From: Triatoma infestans
Taxonomy: Eukaryota > Arthropoda > Insecta > Hemiptera > Reduviidae
Assembly: GCA_011037195.1 (NCBI GenBank)
Contig: JAAEAF010014381.1
Span: 32,410 to 96,409, forward strand
DNA length: 64,000 nucleotides
Direction of reading: 5' to 3'
How positions within the stretch are numbered: position 1 is the first letter of the stretch; every line of letters begins with the position of its first letter. Position numbers and translations under genes: made by a program. The notes beneath the pieces were generated by a model. It worked only from the letters and a program-made list of their open reading frames with translations. It was not told the origin of the DNA and did not search any database. Of this stretch, positions 1 through 10,722 are shown one piece after another.

Positions 1-221
1 AGTCTATAGTGATCCCTATACGCGCCAGGTGATGGGGCGAATAGTTATGATTAAAACGAAGCCTGCTGAGTGTAGTATAGAATTTTCTATTTTCGCAGTA
101 GTTATGGTACCAAGGTTTTTTAGGTATAGATGCTTGTATGGAGTTGTAGAATTTTCCTTTTATAACTGATATATGTCTATAAAATTCTTCCCATTTCTGG
201 TAGCATAGTTTTTTATATTTA

Positions 222-463
222 GATTGTTATAGGTGATTATTGCACTGCAACCTGAAAGATCTATTGTACCCCTCGTAGCCTTCTGCAATGCACAGCCGGC
301 CTCCTAGCAGCGTTCTCTAGCTACACACAACACTGTCCATCACCGGACGGTGAGTGGTAGAGGCTCCTAGGAAGAAAAAAACCTAAGAGCAGCATGTTGG
401 ATTCGAACACGGGACCTCCGCATTCCTAGTCCACCTCGCTACCACTGAGCTAATCCCTTCCTT
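222..463 (-). repeat. SINE-A copy 1 (tRNA-derived)
   Basis: Read on the minus strand, a tRNA-like head with box A (TAGCTCAGTGG) and box B (GTTCGAATCC) is followed by a body ending near the run gattattgcactgc. The same head and body recur at about 5092, 13748, 22561, 24822, 52575 and 54050. The two internal pol III promoter boxes are visible. The head is too diverged in its stems to be a working tRNA, so this is a SINE and not a tRNA gene. Confidence 0.85.
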
Positions 464-592
464 CTCCCTTGACTTAAGCCAATTAATGGTCACCGTAGTA
501 TATGTACTTGTTTGCTCTTGTCTGTAAAGGGTAGAGTGTTGTAGTTTAAGTGTACTGCTTACTGTTCTGACGAAGTGACCCTTGGGGTCGCT
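464..592. repeat. Shared flank of SINE-A copies 1 and 4
   Basis: This stretch lies just upstream of the tRNA head on the minus strand. It is closely matched by 22787-22920: both contain tgtctgtaaag, gtagagt and actgttctga in the same order. The other SINE-A copies lack it. Either the SINE inserted once into another repeat that was then copied, or these two copies are a longer subfamily. Confidence 0.65.
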
Positions 593-599
593 ATTCCTA

Positions 600-1369
600 A
601 ATCTATTTAAAACCAGATATAAAAAAAGGTAAAAAAATGTAAGGTAACCTCTCAGAGAATATTGCCATTTGAAATGTGAATGATACGTTCCCGGAAGGTT
701 TGTAGAACAATAAATTAAAGTTATTAATAGGCATATTTTAGCGATTTCATCCAAACTTATTAATTGAAAAATAGATGTCACTGTCTTTTTAATCTCTAGA
801 TATTAAAATAAAACTTAAGTTACTAATTTTAGTGATATAATTTGTCATATTATTATTCAGCTGTTGCAGCAAAACGAAACTTTCTTGTTTGAATCCACAA
901 TGCATAAAGTTTTGACATGGTAAATCTAAGGATGAACGCGAGAGATTAACGATATTCACCGAATGATACCGACTAAATACTGCACACCAAAGTTGTCACA
1001 TGCCAATTTTGTGTTATTCAATATTTAATAATCACATAGGCTTTTCCTATATATTTTTAGGAAAGTATTTACTGTTAAAAAAGCCGATAAGTTTATGTAT
1101 AGAAAGTCGCATACACTGATGAGCTAATACAACACGGTGCCCTGGGATCGATAGACAGTCTAAGCTTTGGATTTATATGGTTACTAAGCTGAAGAAGGAT
1201 TATTCTATAATAGGTTTTAGCAAAAAGCCTTTTCAATACCTAATTGGGAGTCGATAGTACGGGACAGTCCTATCTGTTTCAAAAACATAGATCCTATTTG
1301 TATTCATGAGATTCTCAAGTTTCCACTGATTGAGAGAAAGTTTATGATCGTGGCAAAATTTGTGAAATT
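600..1369. other. No gene recognised
   Basis: AT-rich sequence with stops in all frames and no similarity I can recognise to the repeat families elsewhere in the window. Confidence 0.5.
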
Positions 1370-1640
1370 GAGTTTACACCAGAAATTTATACTTTGAGTT
1401 CCCCTGACTAAGAAGAAAATGTTTTTGTCTGTGTGAAAATGGTCTATCTGTGTGTGTGAGAACAAAATATCTCAAAAACTAAATATCGCAAGAAGCTCAA
1501 ACTTGACTTGATATTCCGTTTTGGCCACCACCAACTGACATGAAGATTTCAGAATCAACCTGAAGTACGACTTTATTGTCGAATCGTTTTACTAGGTCTT
1601 CGGAATTTTCTAGAAAAAGGCTCCAACAGTTTATATTTCC
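1370..1640 (+). repeat. Diverged CCGGAAGT-repeat fragment
   Basis: The order of blocks matches the CCGGAAGT repeat: a TG-rich stretch, 'aaaatatctcaaaaac', 'gatattccgtttt', 'cctgaagtacgacttta', then 'ggctccaacag'. It is truncated at both ends and has lost the terminal hairpin. Confidence 0.6.
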
Positions 1641-1894
1641 AAATTTATTGTTTTTTAAATTTTTGCTACTAACTATTTATAATAAATGGTTAATTAGTTT
1701 TATCTAAAACATTTTTTTTTTACAAAACACTTTATGGAAATTTTGGGAGAACTGCAATTTCTGGGTTTCATTTTAACATTTGAGTGTAGATTTATTGCTC
1801 TCTCCCCTCCCTTTCATCATAACATGATGAAATAATAAAAGAATTGCCAGAATTCTAAGTTTGAAGAAAATGGGTTAATCTGAAGGAAGTATAA

Positions 1895-2206
1895 TGTAAT
1901 AGGATCCTAAGAGAGGATCCGTACCAGAGAAAGAGAGGCAAAATGACAGGACCACTCTTTCGGACTAGAGTGGGAGAAACTACATAAATACAGCGACGGG
2001 AGATAAATATAGAAGACAGTTCATACAACAGAGTTCACTCGCCAGTCACAATGCGTCATTTAACTTTTCCCTTACCACTCTCCTCTACTATTTTGTTAGT
2101 GTAAAGTCCAGGCAGTCATTGTCACTTTATACATTATACAGTGTTCAGCCATATCTAGTTGTTCATTCAAACCAAACCATTTTTCTCCTTCATCATACCC
2201 ATTATA
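1895..2206 (+). mobile_element. LTR-E, solo LTR-like copy
   Basis: The segment begins TGTAATAGGATCC and ends near CCCATTATA, as do copies at 20692-21043 (plus) and 50201-50573 (minus). Shared internal blocks are 'gactagagtgggaga', a 'taaatacagc' TATA-like stretch, 'gtgtaaagtccaggcag' and 'cagtgttcagc'. A short terminal inverted repeat, a promoter-like A/T block and no coding capacity fit a solo LTR. I saw no convincing target duplication. Confidence 0.6.
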
Positions 2207-2744
2207 TATATAACTTTATAGAATAAGTTTTAGAGTTTACAGGGAATTTTATTGAAAATTTTGGGAATCCCGGTAGTAACCCTTATATAACGCGCTCCCC
2301 CATTCCGCGAATTCATACAATGAGAAGAAAAAAAATTAGAATTCTTATTCATGAAAGCGGTAGACCGCCCGTGTATAAAGCATATCTAAAATTAATATTT
2401 TAACTTTGTTTTTCAACTTTTTGTTAAGAAAAGCAATATACGTACACTTAATTGTCGTTTATATAGTAGAATTCCATGGTGAAATGAAAACCCCACAAAT
2501 TGCACTCAAAATTTATATTTGATCGAATTAGGAGATGAAGAGAGTTCATAGAGTAGAGCGATCGAGCTAAGAATTATGATGATTATTATTGATAGCTGTT
2601 TGGCTGTTGTTATTATGGTGTTTGGCTGTTGTGTGGCTTGAAAAATGAGAACAGACAATAATTCTGTTTCCATTTAAATTCCACTAAAGTGCTCTGTTGA
2701 TGGATCAAAAAAATATGTTAACAATATTAATTTTTCACTTTTCC

Positions 2745-3497
2745 TTCTGTAATAGGAAGCGCATCATTAAAGATTCATTTGATTCGAAGAGCTAAGAAGC
2801 AGTCATTAAATGAATCAAAAGTTTGTTACTGTATATATGAATAGAATCCCAAATAAAATAAAAAAAAATCTGAACAAAACATATATTTTTCTCACTGTTG
2901 CAATGGAATCAAGCTAGGCCCTTTTTGAGAAAATTCGCCATATAAGCACTAGAATCAACAGTACCAATAACTGCCGAGCGCTACTGTCCTGAACTCTGAA
3001 AGTACTTTAATTACCCCTATGTCTCATGTCCAATGCAATATATTAGCTACTTGGATATCCAAGCTTTTCCTCTAGAAACTGTTTCTAGCTGTTACCAATA
3101 AATAAGAAAAAAAAAAGGTAAGAACGCTATCTACAGCATAATGGGATCCGAATCATTAAAGATTCATAAAAAGATGAAGAGCGGAGAAGCACATATTAAA
3201 TGAATCAAAAGTTAGTTACTCTTCACCTAGGCAGACTAGGAGCGTTCGATTTATACAAATAAAGCGATAGCAGAACAGTTTACAAGTGTGTACAACTGTA
3301 CATCCAATATAATAGATATATGAAGGCATTACTCAGCTAGTCTGTCTCTTTATATTTCTCTCACTACCTAACTACTAATTTTACTCTAAAGTCCTTGTAT
3401 ATTCTTTTTATTATATAGTGTTCAGCATATCATCTAAGTTTATTTCCCTAAAATCCATTCTCTTCAAATTCTCTCTCCTACTCATATTTATTATACA
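2745..3497 (+). mobile_element. Internally deleted LTR retrotransposon remnant
   Basis: Three parts are visible. At 2745-2835 is a partial LTR start containing 'cattaaagattcat' and 'aaatgaatcaaaagtt'. At 2836-3137 is an internal segment that reappears at 51215-51536. At 3138-3497 is a fuller LTR, beginning ataatgggatccg and ending near ttataca, with the same two motifs. Because the internal segment precedes the LTR in both places, it is probably the 3' end of the element's interior. No reverse transcriptase or integrase survives. The LTR is related to LTR-E but belongs to another subfamily. Confidence 0.6.
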
Positions 3498-4500
3498 TTT
3501 TCTTCTTAACTTTTTAAATTTTAATTTTTCCTTTGGCCAAAACACCTAATTAGTTTTTATAATTAAGTAAATACCTGTTTTCTATTTTTACTTTATTAAA
3601 TAAAGAAACTTTATTTTTTCTGTTTTGTTTTTATTTTTTTTAATCGAAAAACTTTAAGTTTTGAAACAAATTGTATGTATTTTAACCCATTTACGTGATC
3701 AGTTATGGAATTCAAATTTATTGGTTGATGTTTCGCATAAAGCGGAACGTATCCTTGCTGTGTTATACGGGTGAGCCACTTATTCTCTTTTGTTTAAATG
3801 TATAATATACCCTTATATACATGTCATTTTTATATGCAATACTTTTCCCGGACAAAATGACTTTAGCGATATACTGCCTTCAAAGTTTTGCTGAGGGGTT
3901 GAGAGCTAGGGCGTTGCCAAGTGAACAAGCCTAATCCCCACTTACCATAATTAATATATAATTCAAGTCGTCCACCTAAATCTTTATTAAAATGTTGCAG
4001 TTTATAGAAAATTGTAAACTCAAAATTGAAACAAATATGTTTCAATTCAATTATATAAATTAAAATAGCTAATTTATTTCAGAATATATAATGTAGATAT
4101 TTAACCAAGATTATTAAATGAAATAGCCATAATATTATTGTGAAAATTCATCTTTTAACAGAGATAATTTATTTCTTGGGAAAATGGTGTATGTAATGTA
4201 CTAGAAATGGAATTTGAAATAGCAGGTAATGTACAAGAGTTTTGGAGATGGGACTCTTGGGCAGCTTCCTTATAGATCCAATCTAAGTAAAATATGTCCA
4301 GCGGCGGCGACTTGGCCATACTATATCATCAACATTACTTCTCTAGCCCATATAACATGGTCAGAACATTATTATTTTGATGTTTCCATTATGTTACTTC
4401 GGCTAGCAAACAATCTCACAATATCTTGTTTCTATTATTATTACCAGAAATAAGAGCTAATAAATAACACACACAATATTACGGTTTTTTAATGAAGTTC
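3498..4500. other. No gene recognised
   Basis: AT-rich DNA with only short open frames. Nothing here resembles a conserved domain or another repeat in the window. Confidence 0.5.
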
Positions 4501-4506
4501 CATACT

Positions 4507-4556
4507 GCTACTACTACTACTACTACTACTACTACTAATAATAATAATAATAATAA
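4507..4556. repeat. Trinucleotide microsatellite (CTA)n(ATA)n
   Basis: Uninterrupted ctactacta changes to ataataata near 4537. It could be the tail of an old non-LTR element, but no coding sequence is recognisable beside it. Confidence 0.9.
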
Positions 4557-4742
4557 AAATCAGAAGTGAAGCATTCTATTAAGACTTCCTTAATGTGATT
4601 AATATAATTAAAAAATTATCAAACTTGAAGAATTTGGTATTAGTGAAGAGTTTCATTATAACCAGACGTAGATTATTGACGACAACCCTTTCTAGTTTTA
4701 AACAAATTTTATTTATTCATTCACTGAACCTTTGTTTCGAAC

Positions 4743-4769
4743 GTTTCGACCAAATGAGGTCATCTTCAG
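4743..4769 (-). other. Hammerhead-like stem motif (PLE-type 3' end)
   Basis: On the minus strand CTGAAGA, T, GACC, six unpaired bases, GGTC and GAAAC follow in order. This is the order of a hammerhead core (CUGANGA, stem II, GAAAC), but the fourth base of the CUGAUGA box is A, not U, and one base is extra before the stem. The same arrangement recurs at PLE ends elsewhere in the window. Confidence 0.5.
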
Positions 4770-5077
4770 CTAGTATTTATATTTAATTCATAACCCCCAT
4801 CCGTTGTTGAAAAAAAAAAACTATTTTTAAAACCATTCTTTGGTGAAACGGTCTTTAAACTATTAAACCTATATGTTGACATTTTGGAAGAAGTTTTGGT
4901 TAAACGAATTATGAGTTTTTTATAAACCAAATAATTTACAAGCAAAAGACATTAGCATAAAAACATTTAATACCGAAAAAGGACATAAAATATTCCCCAA
5001 TTTGGATTGTACTGTTTATAAAACGTCAAAGAACAGACAACGATTGGTAATCGTTTGAATACAATAGAGCTCTAATT

Positions 5078-5325
5078 AAAAGACGGGAAGGGAAAGGATT
5101 AGCTCAGTGGTTAGCGCACGCAGGGGACCTGGGTTCGAGTCCAGCTGTGCTGACCTTAGATTTTTTCTTCCTAGGGGCCCCTACAGCTCACTGGCCGGTG
5201 GTGGACAGTGTTATCTATAACGAGAGAACATTGTCCGCAGGCTGGCAGTGAACTGAGAAGGCTTCGGGCGCCAATGACCATAGATGTTGACGCGCCTTGA
5301 ATTAAAAAAAAAAAAGGCGGGAAGG
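5078..5325 (+). repeat. SINE-A copy 2 with target duplication
   Basis: A head with box A (TAGCTCAGTGG) and box B (GGTTCGAGTCC) runs into the shared body (ctacagctcactgg, tggacagtgtt) and a poly-A tail near 5303. The SINE is flanked by aaaagacgggaagg at 5078-5091 and aaaaggcgggaagg at 5312-5325, which differ at one base. That is the mark of insertion by LINE machinery. Confidence 0.85.
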
Positions 5326-5451
5326 TTATTTTAATCTGCTGTGAAACACTCATAAGACTTTCTTATACACCAATTTACATAGTTACATAGTCTCCAGTTT
5401 ACCGAACTCTAATAAAGTAATCTTATATACTTTATTTGTTTAAAATTGCAC

Positions 5452-6299
5452 TACTTTCCTTTTACTTTCTCTTACTCGAAGTAAAAGGAAGTTATTGTAA
5501 CCCTGTCAAATTTTCGATACCGAGTTTTCACCGGAAATATCCGTTTTGACCAAAAATTGGTTTTTAGCAAATAGTCTGTGTGTGTGTGAGTCTATATGTA
5601 TGTATGTGAACAGGAAGTATGTATGTATGTATGCTTAGCTCAAAAAGGAAAAATCATGGACTTTTCAAACATGATATTCCGTTTATGCATCACCAGGGGA
5701 TCGATCTGACTGTACGTTAAACTCCAAATTCCTCAACCGGAAGTACCACTTTACTAATTGATTTTCTTTCTACTTCTTTGACTTTCTTTAATTGATTTCT
5801 TGACATTTTTGTAATTTTCTCAACTACACATACAAAGAGCTACAGCTTTTATTTGAAACAACAGTTTCCTTTAAAGTGCTATTTCAGTTTATTGGACAAT
5901 TCTGTCATCTAAATAATGTTAATTAAAATTAGATGCGTTGTAGAAATTCTGAGTTTGAAAAAAATCTGATGACCGGAAGTACGTTGCGTATATAAACTTT
6001 TATTTAAAACATTTCTTTGGGTAAATTCATTTAAGGGCACTTTTGGGGGGGTTAAGGGTTATGTTTTTCTCTAAAGTGCTATCATAGTTGATTATACAAA
6101 TTCTATCATCCAAACAAATTTAATTAGAAATAAATAGATAGCTAAAATTCCGAGTTTCAAGAAAATTAGTTAACCGGAAGGGCGTTTTTACTGAACAGTT
6201 TTTCAGTTATGACGAATTTCATTAAATTTGTCAATTATAATTTTGAGAACTGGAGTAAGAGAAAGTGTGTGCGTGTTTCATACCAGATTTTTTTTTTTT
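5452..6299 (+). repeat. CCGGAAGT repeat, plus copy
   Basis: It starts with a near-palindrome (tactttctcttact ... agtaaaaggaag) and continues through 'ttttcaccggaaatatccg', a TG/TATG microsatellite and 'gatattccgttt'. CCGGAAGT then occurs at 5737, 5973 and 6174. It ends with 'ggagtaagagaaagtgtg' and a T-run. The second module is shortened compared with the copy at 19039. No protein is encoded. Confidence 0.8.
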
Positions 6300-6995
6300 C
6301 ATGTTGTTGTGAGAAAGTAAATTTTGAATGCATCAGCTTTTGCGTAGATTTCCATTTTACTCTTTCATTACTTTGTGGACTGCGCCACCACATACATACA
6401 ATTAAGGATAATATAATAATTAGGTACAAACTCCAGGTCTAAGAAACGATTTTCAAATGAATATCATGAAATCCTTGGAGAAAATTTTGTGGGTGTTTAA
6501 CATCAATTTTATTATGTTAAACTAGTACCAACTGCCACATACAAAATGACGGATCTGGCAATTTCTGCTAAATTCAACAATGGAATGAAAATGCTGAATT
6601 TTTACTTTATAGCTCACACTAGTTGTATAAAACTGTAATTATTATGTTAGAAATAACTTGATGTTTTGCATTTTTTTTTTTTTAATTTATTGCACAATTC
6701 AATAATTTATAAAAAACCTACGAAGGAAAAATTAGTAAAAAAAATTCTAAAAGTTTTTTTTTTTTTTTTTTTTTTTAAAGAAATGATTAGTGTAAATAAT
6801 TAGCAAATTGTAGTGTAGAATTGAAGGTGTCAAATGTGGGCGTGGTCAACATCATAATTCTCCCAAATTTCACCCAAACTTCACACCTTCATTTCTAGAC
6901 TGTGATTGGCTTATTATTTATAACTAATTATTTTATTCTATGAAAAACCCATAATATTTACTGTTTTATATAATTAATGTGAGCAGGAAAAAGGT
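6300..6995. other. No gene recognised
   Basis: Low-complexity AT-rich DNA with A/T homopolymers (for example near 6758-6776). Open frames are short and uninformative. Confidence 0.5.
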
Positions 6996-6999
6996 TGTG

Positions 7000-7710
7000 A
7001 GTTTCGGTCTTTTTTAAAAAACTAAAAAAAAAAAAACTTAAATACTTGCCAACGTTTCGACAAATATATTGTCTTTTTCAAGGCCTGCAACATATAAATA
7101 CAATAGGTTCTTTTTTTGAAAGTCAAAATCAAAAACAAAAATCAGAATGTAATAAAAATATAAAAAATAAACATGGATTAATTTATACAAATTTTTTTGG
7201 TTTACTTACATAAAAAATAAAAAACTAAAACTATTAAATAATCTTCAAAACATATCAAAATTTGAAAACTTATGTATAATTTTGGAATTAAAAGTTGAGA
7301 ACACCTCAACAGCACAGAGAATAGTGAACAAATAAACCATATTGAACAGCAGACAGGTATATTTATAACGGGACTAGTGGAGAGAGGGGTCTATTTGGAA
7401 AAACAAGGTCAAGGATTAAGAAATCAGGTTATGATAAATTGAAGAGAGACTGTTGGTATCTGTCCTGTAATTGATAGAATTTTTCTCTTTTTTTTATATA
7501 TAGCATTTCAAAAAAATTAAGTTTTTTCCTATTACGTTCAGTTGCCAAAATACTGGTGCTGGAAAAATCAAAATCGTGTCTTTTTTCAGTATGGTGTTTA
7601 GTGAGTGCTGTTATGTTATCAGAGTTAGGTTTGTTTTTTCTACAGTCATAGTCGTGTTGGTATAACCTGTTCTTTAAATATTGTTTCGTTTGTCCAAAAA
7701 AAGATATATA
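7000..7710 (-). mobile_element. Penelope-like element fragment
   Basis: The minus strand carries the C-terminal GIY-YIG region of a PLE, then about 350 bp of AT-rich non-coding sequence and a stem motif at 7054-7083 (GACA, loop, TGTC, GAAACG), the relative position seen in other PLE copies here. The reverse transcriptase part is missing, so the element is truncated upstream. PLEs copy by target-primed reverse transcription using the GIY-YIG nuclease. Confidence 0.7.
7429..7706 (-). pseudogene. PLE GIY-YIG endonuclease, partial
   Basis: The frame reads FFGQTKQYLKNRL, then YQHDYDC, then NITALTKHHTEKRHDFDF, and ends with a diverged DRYQQSLFNLS. This matches the PLE pattern: GQT after the GIY half, a conserved RL, ALTxH, HxFDF, and a C-terminal DTNNLS-like block. 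The first half of the domain (GIY and its cysteines) is gone. The frame is open for about 90 codons without an initiation codon, as expected for a 5'-truncated copy. Compare the plus-strand copies at 24329 and 29617. Confidence 0.75.
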
Positions 7711-8029
7711 TAAAGATATGCTATAAAGATATCTATGATATGATATAAAGATAATTAATGTGAGCTATAAAGAAAAGAAATCAGGATTTTCAATCCATTG
7801 TTGAAAAAGAAGACAAAAGAGATTAGGCAGAAATGCAAGATCTGCACTGTATTATTATTATTATTATTGTCTGTGGGGAGGGACCAAACCCTACGCTATC
7901 CAAAGCCTCACTGGACCCATATAGCTACCCCAAGAAAAACAACAACACACCGGGTCTTGAAAAATATCCAGACCTGGATCTAATCCGTCTAAGATTCACC
8001 GCAGTCCTAATAAATCGGACAATCACCTA

Positions 8030-8245
8030 AAGGGGAAATACCCTAAGCTCTTCCACAGACATCCTATACCGACCAAAGGCCCTAAACCGAATTTCTTTAC
8101 AACGTAGGCAATCAGTCATAAGATGGATGGGTATTTCCTCCTCTGTTTCATCGACTCTACTGAATGGTCCAGCATGATCCAACCAAATGCCTGAGAGAGC
8201 TCCGAGAAAAACACAGCAACTCTCACTAATGGCCTTGTCCGGACC
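8030..8245 (-). pseudogene. C-terminal Cys/His region of family 2 element
   Basis: The minus strand reads ETEEEIPIHLMTDCLRCKEI then RFRAFGRYRMSVEEL, matching 17780-17900 (ETEEETPMHLMTNC, RMSVEDL). A conserved His and Cys of the zinc-binding tail remain. It is separated from the RNase H part by the nested insertion at 8261-8425. Confidence 0.7.
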
Positions 8246-8440
8246 CCCGATTTTGGACTGTTATTATTTATTATTATTACTGAACACACTCTTAGCCACC
8301 GTACCTAGCGCATAGCGCCAAAACCGGTGCCTATGGTCACTTGGCCGTTACTACGATGTAGATAAGTTACCGTCCCTGCCACGGGGAGGCGGACCTCTAC
8401 TTATCCGTCTAGTCCTTCTAGGACTCCCGATTTTGGACTG
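8246..8440 (-). mobile_element. 165-bp non-LTR 3' end nested in family 2
   Basis: The duplicated target cccgattttggactg is perfect at 8246-8260 and 8426-8440. Between them (8261-8425) is a minus-strand fragment ending in a (TAA)n-like tail. It shares 'aaggactagacggata', 'agaggtccgcctcc' and 'caagtgaccataggc' with the plus-strand copy at 46737-46830. It is therefore a severely 5'-truncated copy of another non-LTR family (family 5). Confidence 0.85.
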
Positions 8441-9215
8441 CCGTAAACCAACTGAGCTCATCCATAGGATGAATGCTGTGAAGCTGTCTGTCTGGAAGCC
8501 TAACAGACATGTGTCTGAAGACACGCCAACAGCAGGCTCGAGACCAATGAAAGGGAGAGAGACGCCTAATTTGGCAAACCTATCCACCTCATCATTCCCA
8601 AAAATTCTCATGTGAACTGGCACCCAGACTAGAAGCACATCCTTCAGAGAAGAAAGTTCTTCCAGTATTTTAAAACATTCTAACACCAACCTGGAAGTGA
8701 AGACACATGAACTCAGCGCCTTCAGCGCAGCTTTGGCTGTCCGAGCAGATACAAACACCTTTTAAGTTAGTGTTACGTACCCTCTCATCCAAGACACTAC
8801 AAAGAATAGCATAAACCTCAGTCTGGAAGACTGTGGTCCATTCACCAAGAGATACTGCCAAATGATCTCCGGTCTCAAAATAGACCGCAGCTCCAGACGT
8901 ACAATCCATTCTGGAGCCGTCTGTGTAACACCGGAAGTAAGTAAAGTAAAGTAATGCCTATTTTTTCAGGCGGGCTTAACGTCCAACTACCAAATTAGGT
9001 GTCGTGGACGGGGGCGGAAGCACCTACTTTACTATTAACATTTTTTAAACAAATATAAAATTTAGTTATACGCTGGACTCGAACTGGGGTCCTTCCACTT
9101 ACAAGTCCATGCTCATAACCAATACACCAACACCGCCCCCGTAACACCGGAAGTAGTTATCAGGTATCACCTCAGACGGACCCAATCTTGACCAATCTTC
9201 CCTAGATGATATCTG
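8441..9215 (-). pseudogene. RNase H domain of family 2 element, interrupted
   Basis: Read on the minus strand and skipping the SINE at 8940-9140, the domain begins CYTDGS (first catalytic Asp), continues SGAAVYF and FQTEVYAILC (catalytic Glu), then CICSDSQSC (second Asp). The last part reads VWVPVHMRIFGNDEVDRFAK, with Asp in the final RNase H motif. All four acidic residues can be assigned, though a frame change separates the two halves near 8758. The enzyme would remove the RNA template after first-strand synthesis. Confidence 0.8.
8925..9155 (-). repeat. SINE-B with 15-bp target duplication
   Basis: The sequence gtaacaccggaagta occurs identically at 8925-8939 and 9141-9155. The 201 bp between them carry, on the minus strand, a tRNA-like head with box B (GTTCGAGTCC) and a body containing 'cctaatttggtagttgg' and 'ttaagcccgcctg'. 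The body recurs at 16168-16260 but not in SINE-A, so this is a second SINE family. It interrupts the RNase H codons just upstream of CYTDGS. Confidence 0.85.
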
Positions 9216-9244
9216 CCCTGTAGGTCTTTTGTATTTGGCCATTT

Positions 9245-9814
9245 ATACTAATGGAACAAAATAAAATGATGTTAAACACAATTTTCAAAAAATTTTACAT
9301 ACACAATTTTCACATTAATTCCACAAAGTTTACATAATTAGTTTAAAGAAAATCGTTGGCGCCGTTTTACAGAAAATACCAGAAAACTGAAAAATATTTT
9401 TCAGTGTAAAAGACACTTCCGGTCATCCGATTTTCTTCAAACTCGGAATTTCAACAACATATTTAATTCTAATAAATATTAATTTAGATGATAGAATTGT
9501 GTACTAAACTGAAATAGCACTTCAGTGGAAAGCCTAACCCCCAGCCCTCCCCAAAAGTGGCCTTAAATGAATTTTCCGGGAGAAACGTAGAAGCCATTTT
9601 GGAGAAAATCGCAAAAAAGTGAAGAAAAAAGAAAAATTCCGTAAAGTGGTACTTTCGGTTGGGAAATTTTGACCGTTAATGTACTGACGGATCTCATGGT
9701 GATACCTAAACGGAACATTAAGTCTGAACTTCGTGCGATTTTTTGTTTTTGAGCTATGCTGTTCACATAGAACACACGCACACACATACACACACACACA
9801 CACACGCACATACA

Positions 9815-9850
<36 letters not shown>

Positions 9851-9985
9851 TACACACGCACACACATAATTGTCTAAAAACCACAGAGGGATCTCAAAAC
9901 GGATATTTCCGGTGAAAACTCGATATCAAAAATTGGATACGATTATAATATTTCCTCTTACTGGGAGTAAGAGAAACACAAAACA
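9245..9985 (-). repeat. CCGGAAGT repeat, minus copy
   Basis: Reverse-oriented copy with ACTTCCGG near 9415-9422, a diverged module near 9645-9660, an internal CA microsatellite, 'atatttccggtgaaaact' and the terminal hairpin region near 9952-9975 (cctcttactgggagtaagag). The distal end is truncated near 9245. Confidence 0.75.
9771..9868. repeat. CA microsatellite inside the CCGGAAGT repeat
   Basis: A (CA)n tract with scattered TA and GC variants. The equivalent position holds a TG/TATG tract in every long copy of the family, so it is part of the repeat consensus. Confidence 0.9.
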
Positions 9986-10004
9986 TTTTTCATAATCACA
10001 GAAT

Positions 10005-10095
10005 TTCAAAACTTGTATTTCCGGTAAAACCTCAATTTTGAAAGTTGTTGACTCGATCACAATACTTCCACTTACAGCAGTAAGAGAAAGTAAAA
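10005..10095 (-). repeat. Terminal fragment of CCGGAAGT repeat relative
   Basis: Contains 'gtatttccggtaaaacct', 'tcacaatacttcc' and an imperfect hairpin (cacttacagcagtaagag), the hairpin end of the family only. Confidence 0.6.
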
Positions 10096-10722
10096 GAATT
10101 TATATAAAAAAAAAAAAAAAAAAACTCAGATTTAATAATAAGTTCGAAACTTATGATGATGGGTGAATAGAATGTGGTCAACAATTCTGCTGATAAGAAT
10201 GAAGTTAAAATTTGTTGACAGATCATTGAGTATCTATGAAGTTAGAAAGGAAGATATCACAACGTCTGTCTGGTTGTCGTCTGTCGATGTGGTTATCTTT
10301 GACAAAAGTTTCCTCTCTTTTGAAACAGATCTTAACAGGAGGAGAAGCTCAGTAATACGCCCAAGAACTTTTTCATCATTATCTGCAAACTAACTTTCAA
10401 AGCTCTTTTATCGCACAGCTGCTTATTGTATAAAGTAGAACTTTCTTTATAAGTCTGACCCTTACACTCTCAACCCGATGATTATTTAGAAATAGAAAAA
10501 CTTTTAATATTGAGAACAATCTTTTTGGCATCCTTTCATTAATTTAATTGTTTTTATTGTTATAACACTGTAATTAGTAAATTGAAAAGAGGATAAACAG
10601 CTTAGAAATATCTCTTAGTTCATAAGTCACGAAGCCGTTTGAATTTGTTATCTTTTGAGTTTGATAATTTTGTTTTGTATTTTTTTATTTTTTAGATTTT
10701 ATTAAGAAAGGTTGGAAAAATA

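Larger units (their letters stand above)
7849..9225 (-). mobile_element. Non-LTR retrotransposon, family 2, 5'-truncated
   Basis: On the minus strand RNase H is followed by a cysteine/histidine C-terminal region, a 3' UTR (tggggtagctatatggg, agcgtagggttt) and an (AAT)n tail at 7849-7868. The same coding and 3' UTR sequence recurs on the plus strand at 17459-18081. Endonuclease and polymerase domains are missing. Two younger elements lie inside it, at 8261-8425 and 8940-9140. An RNase H in this position places it in the I group (I, Loa, Ingi and relatives). Confidence 0.8.

Noticed and set aside
383..781. A 132-codon minus frame
   Set aside because: It reads through SINE-A and its flank and contains no protein motif.
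4229..4453. A 74-codon plus frame as a small gene
   Set aside because: No recognisable domain, no conserved context and composition like the surrounding non-coding DNA.
9534..9884. Long minus frames rich in Val and Cys
   Set aside because: They are translations of the CA microsatellite inside the CCGGAAGT repeat.
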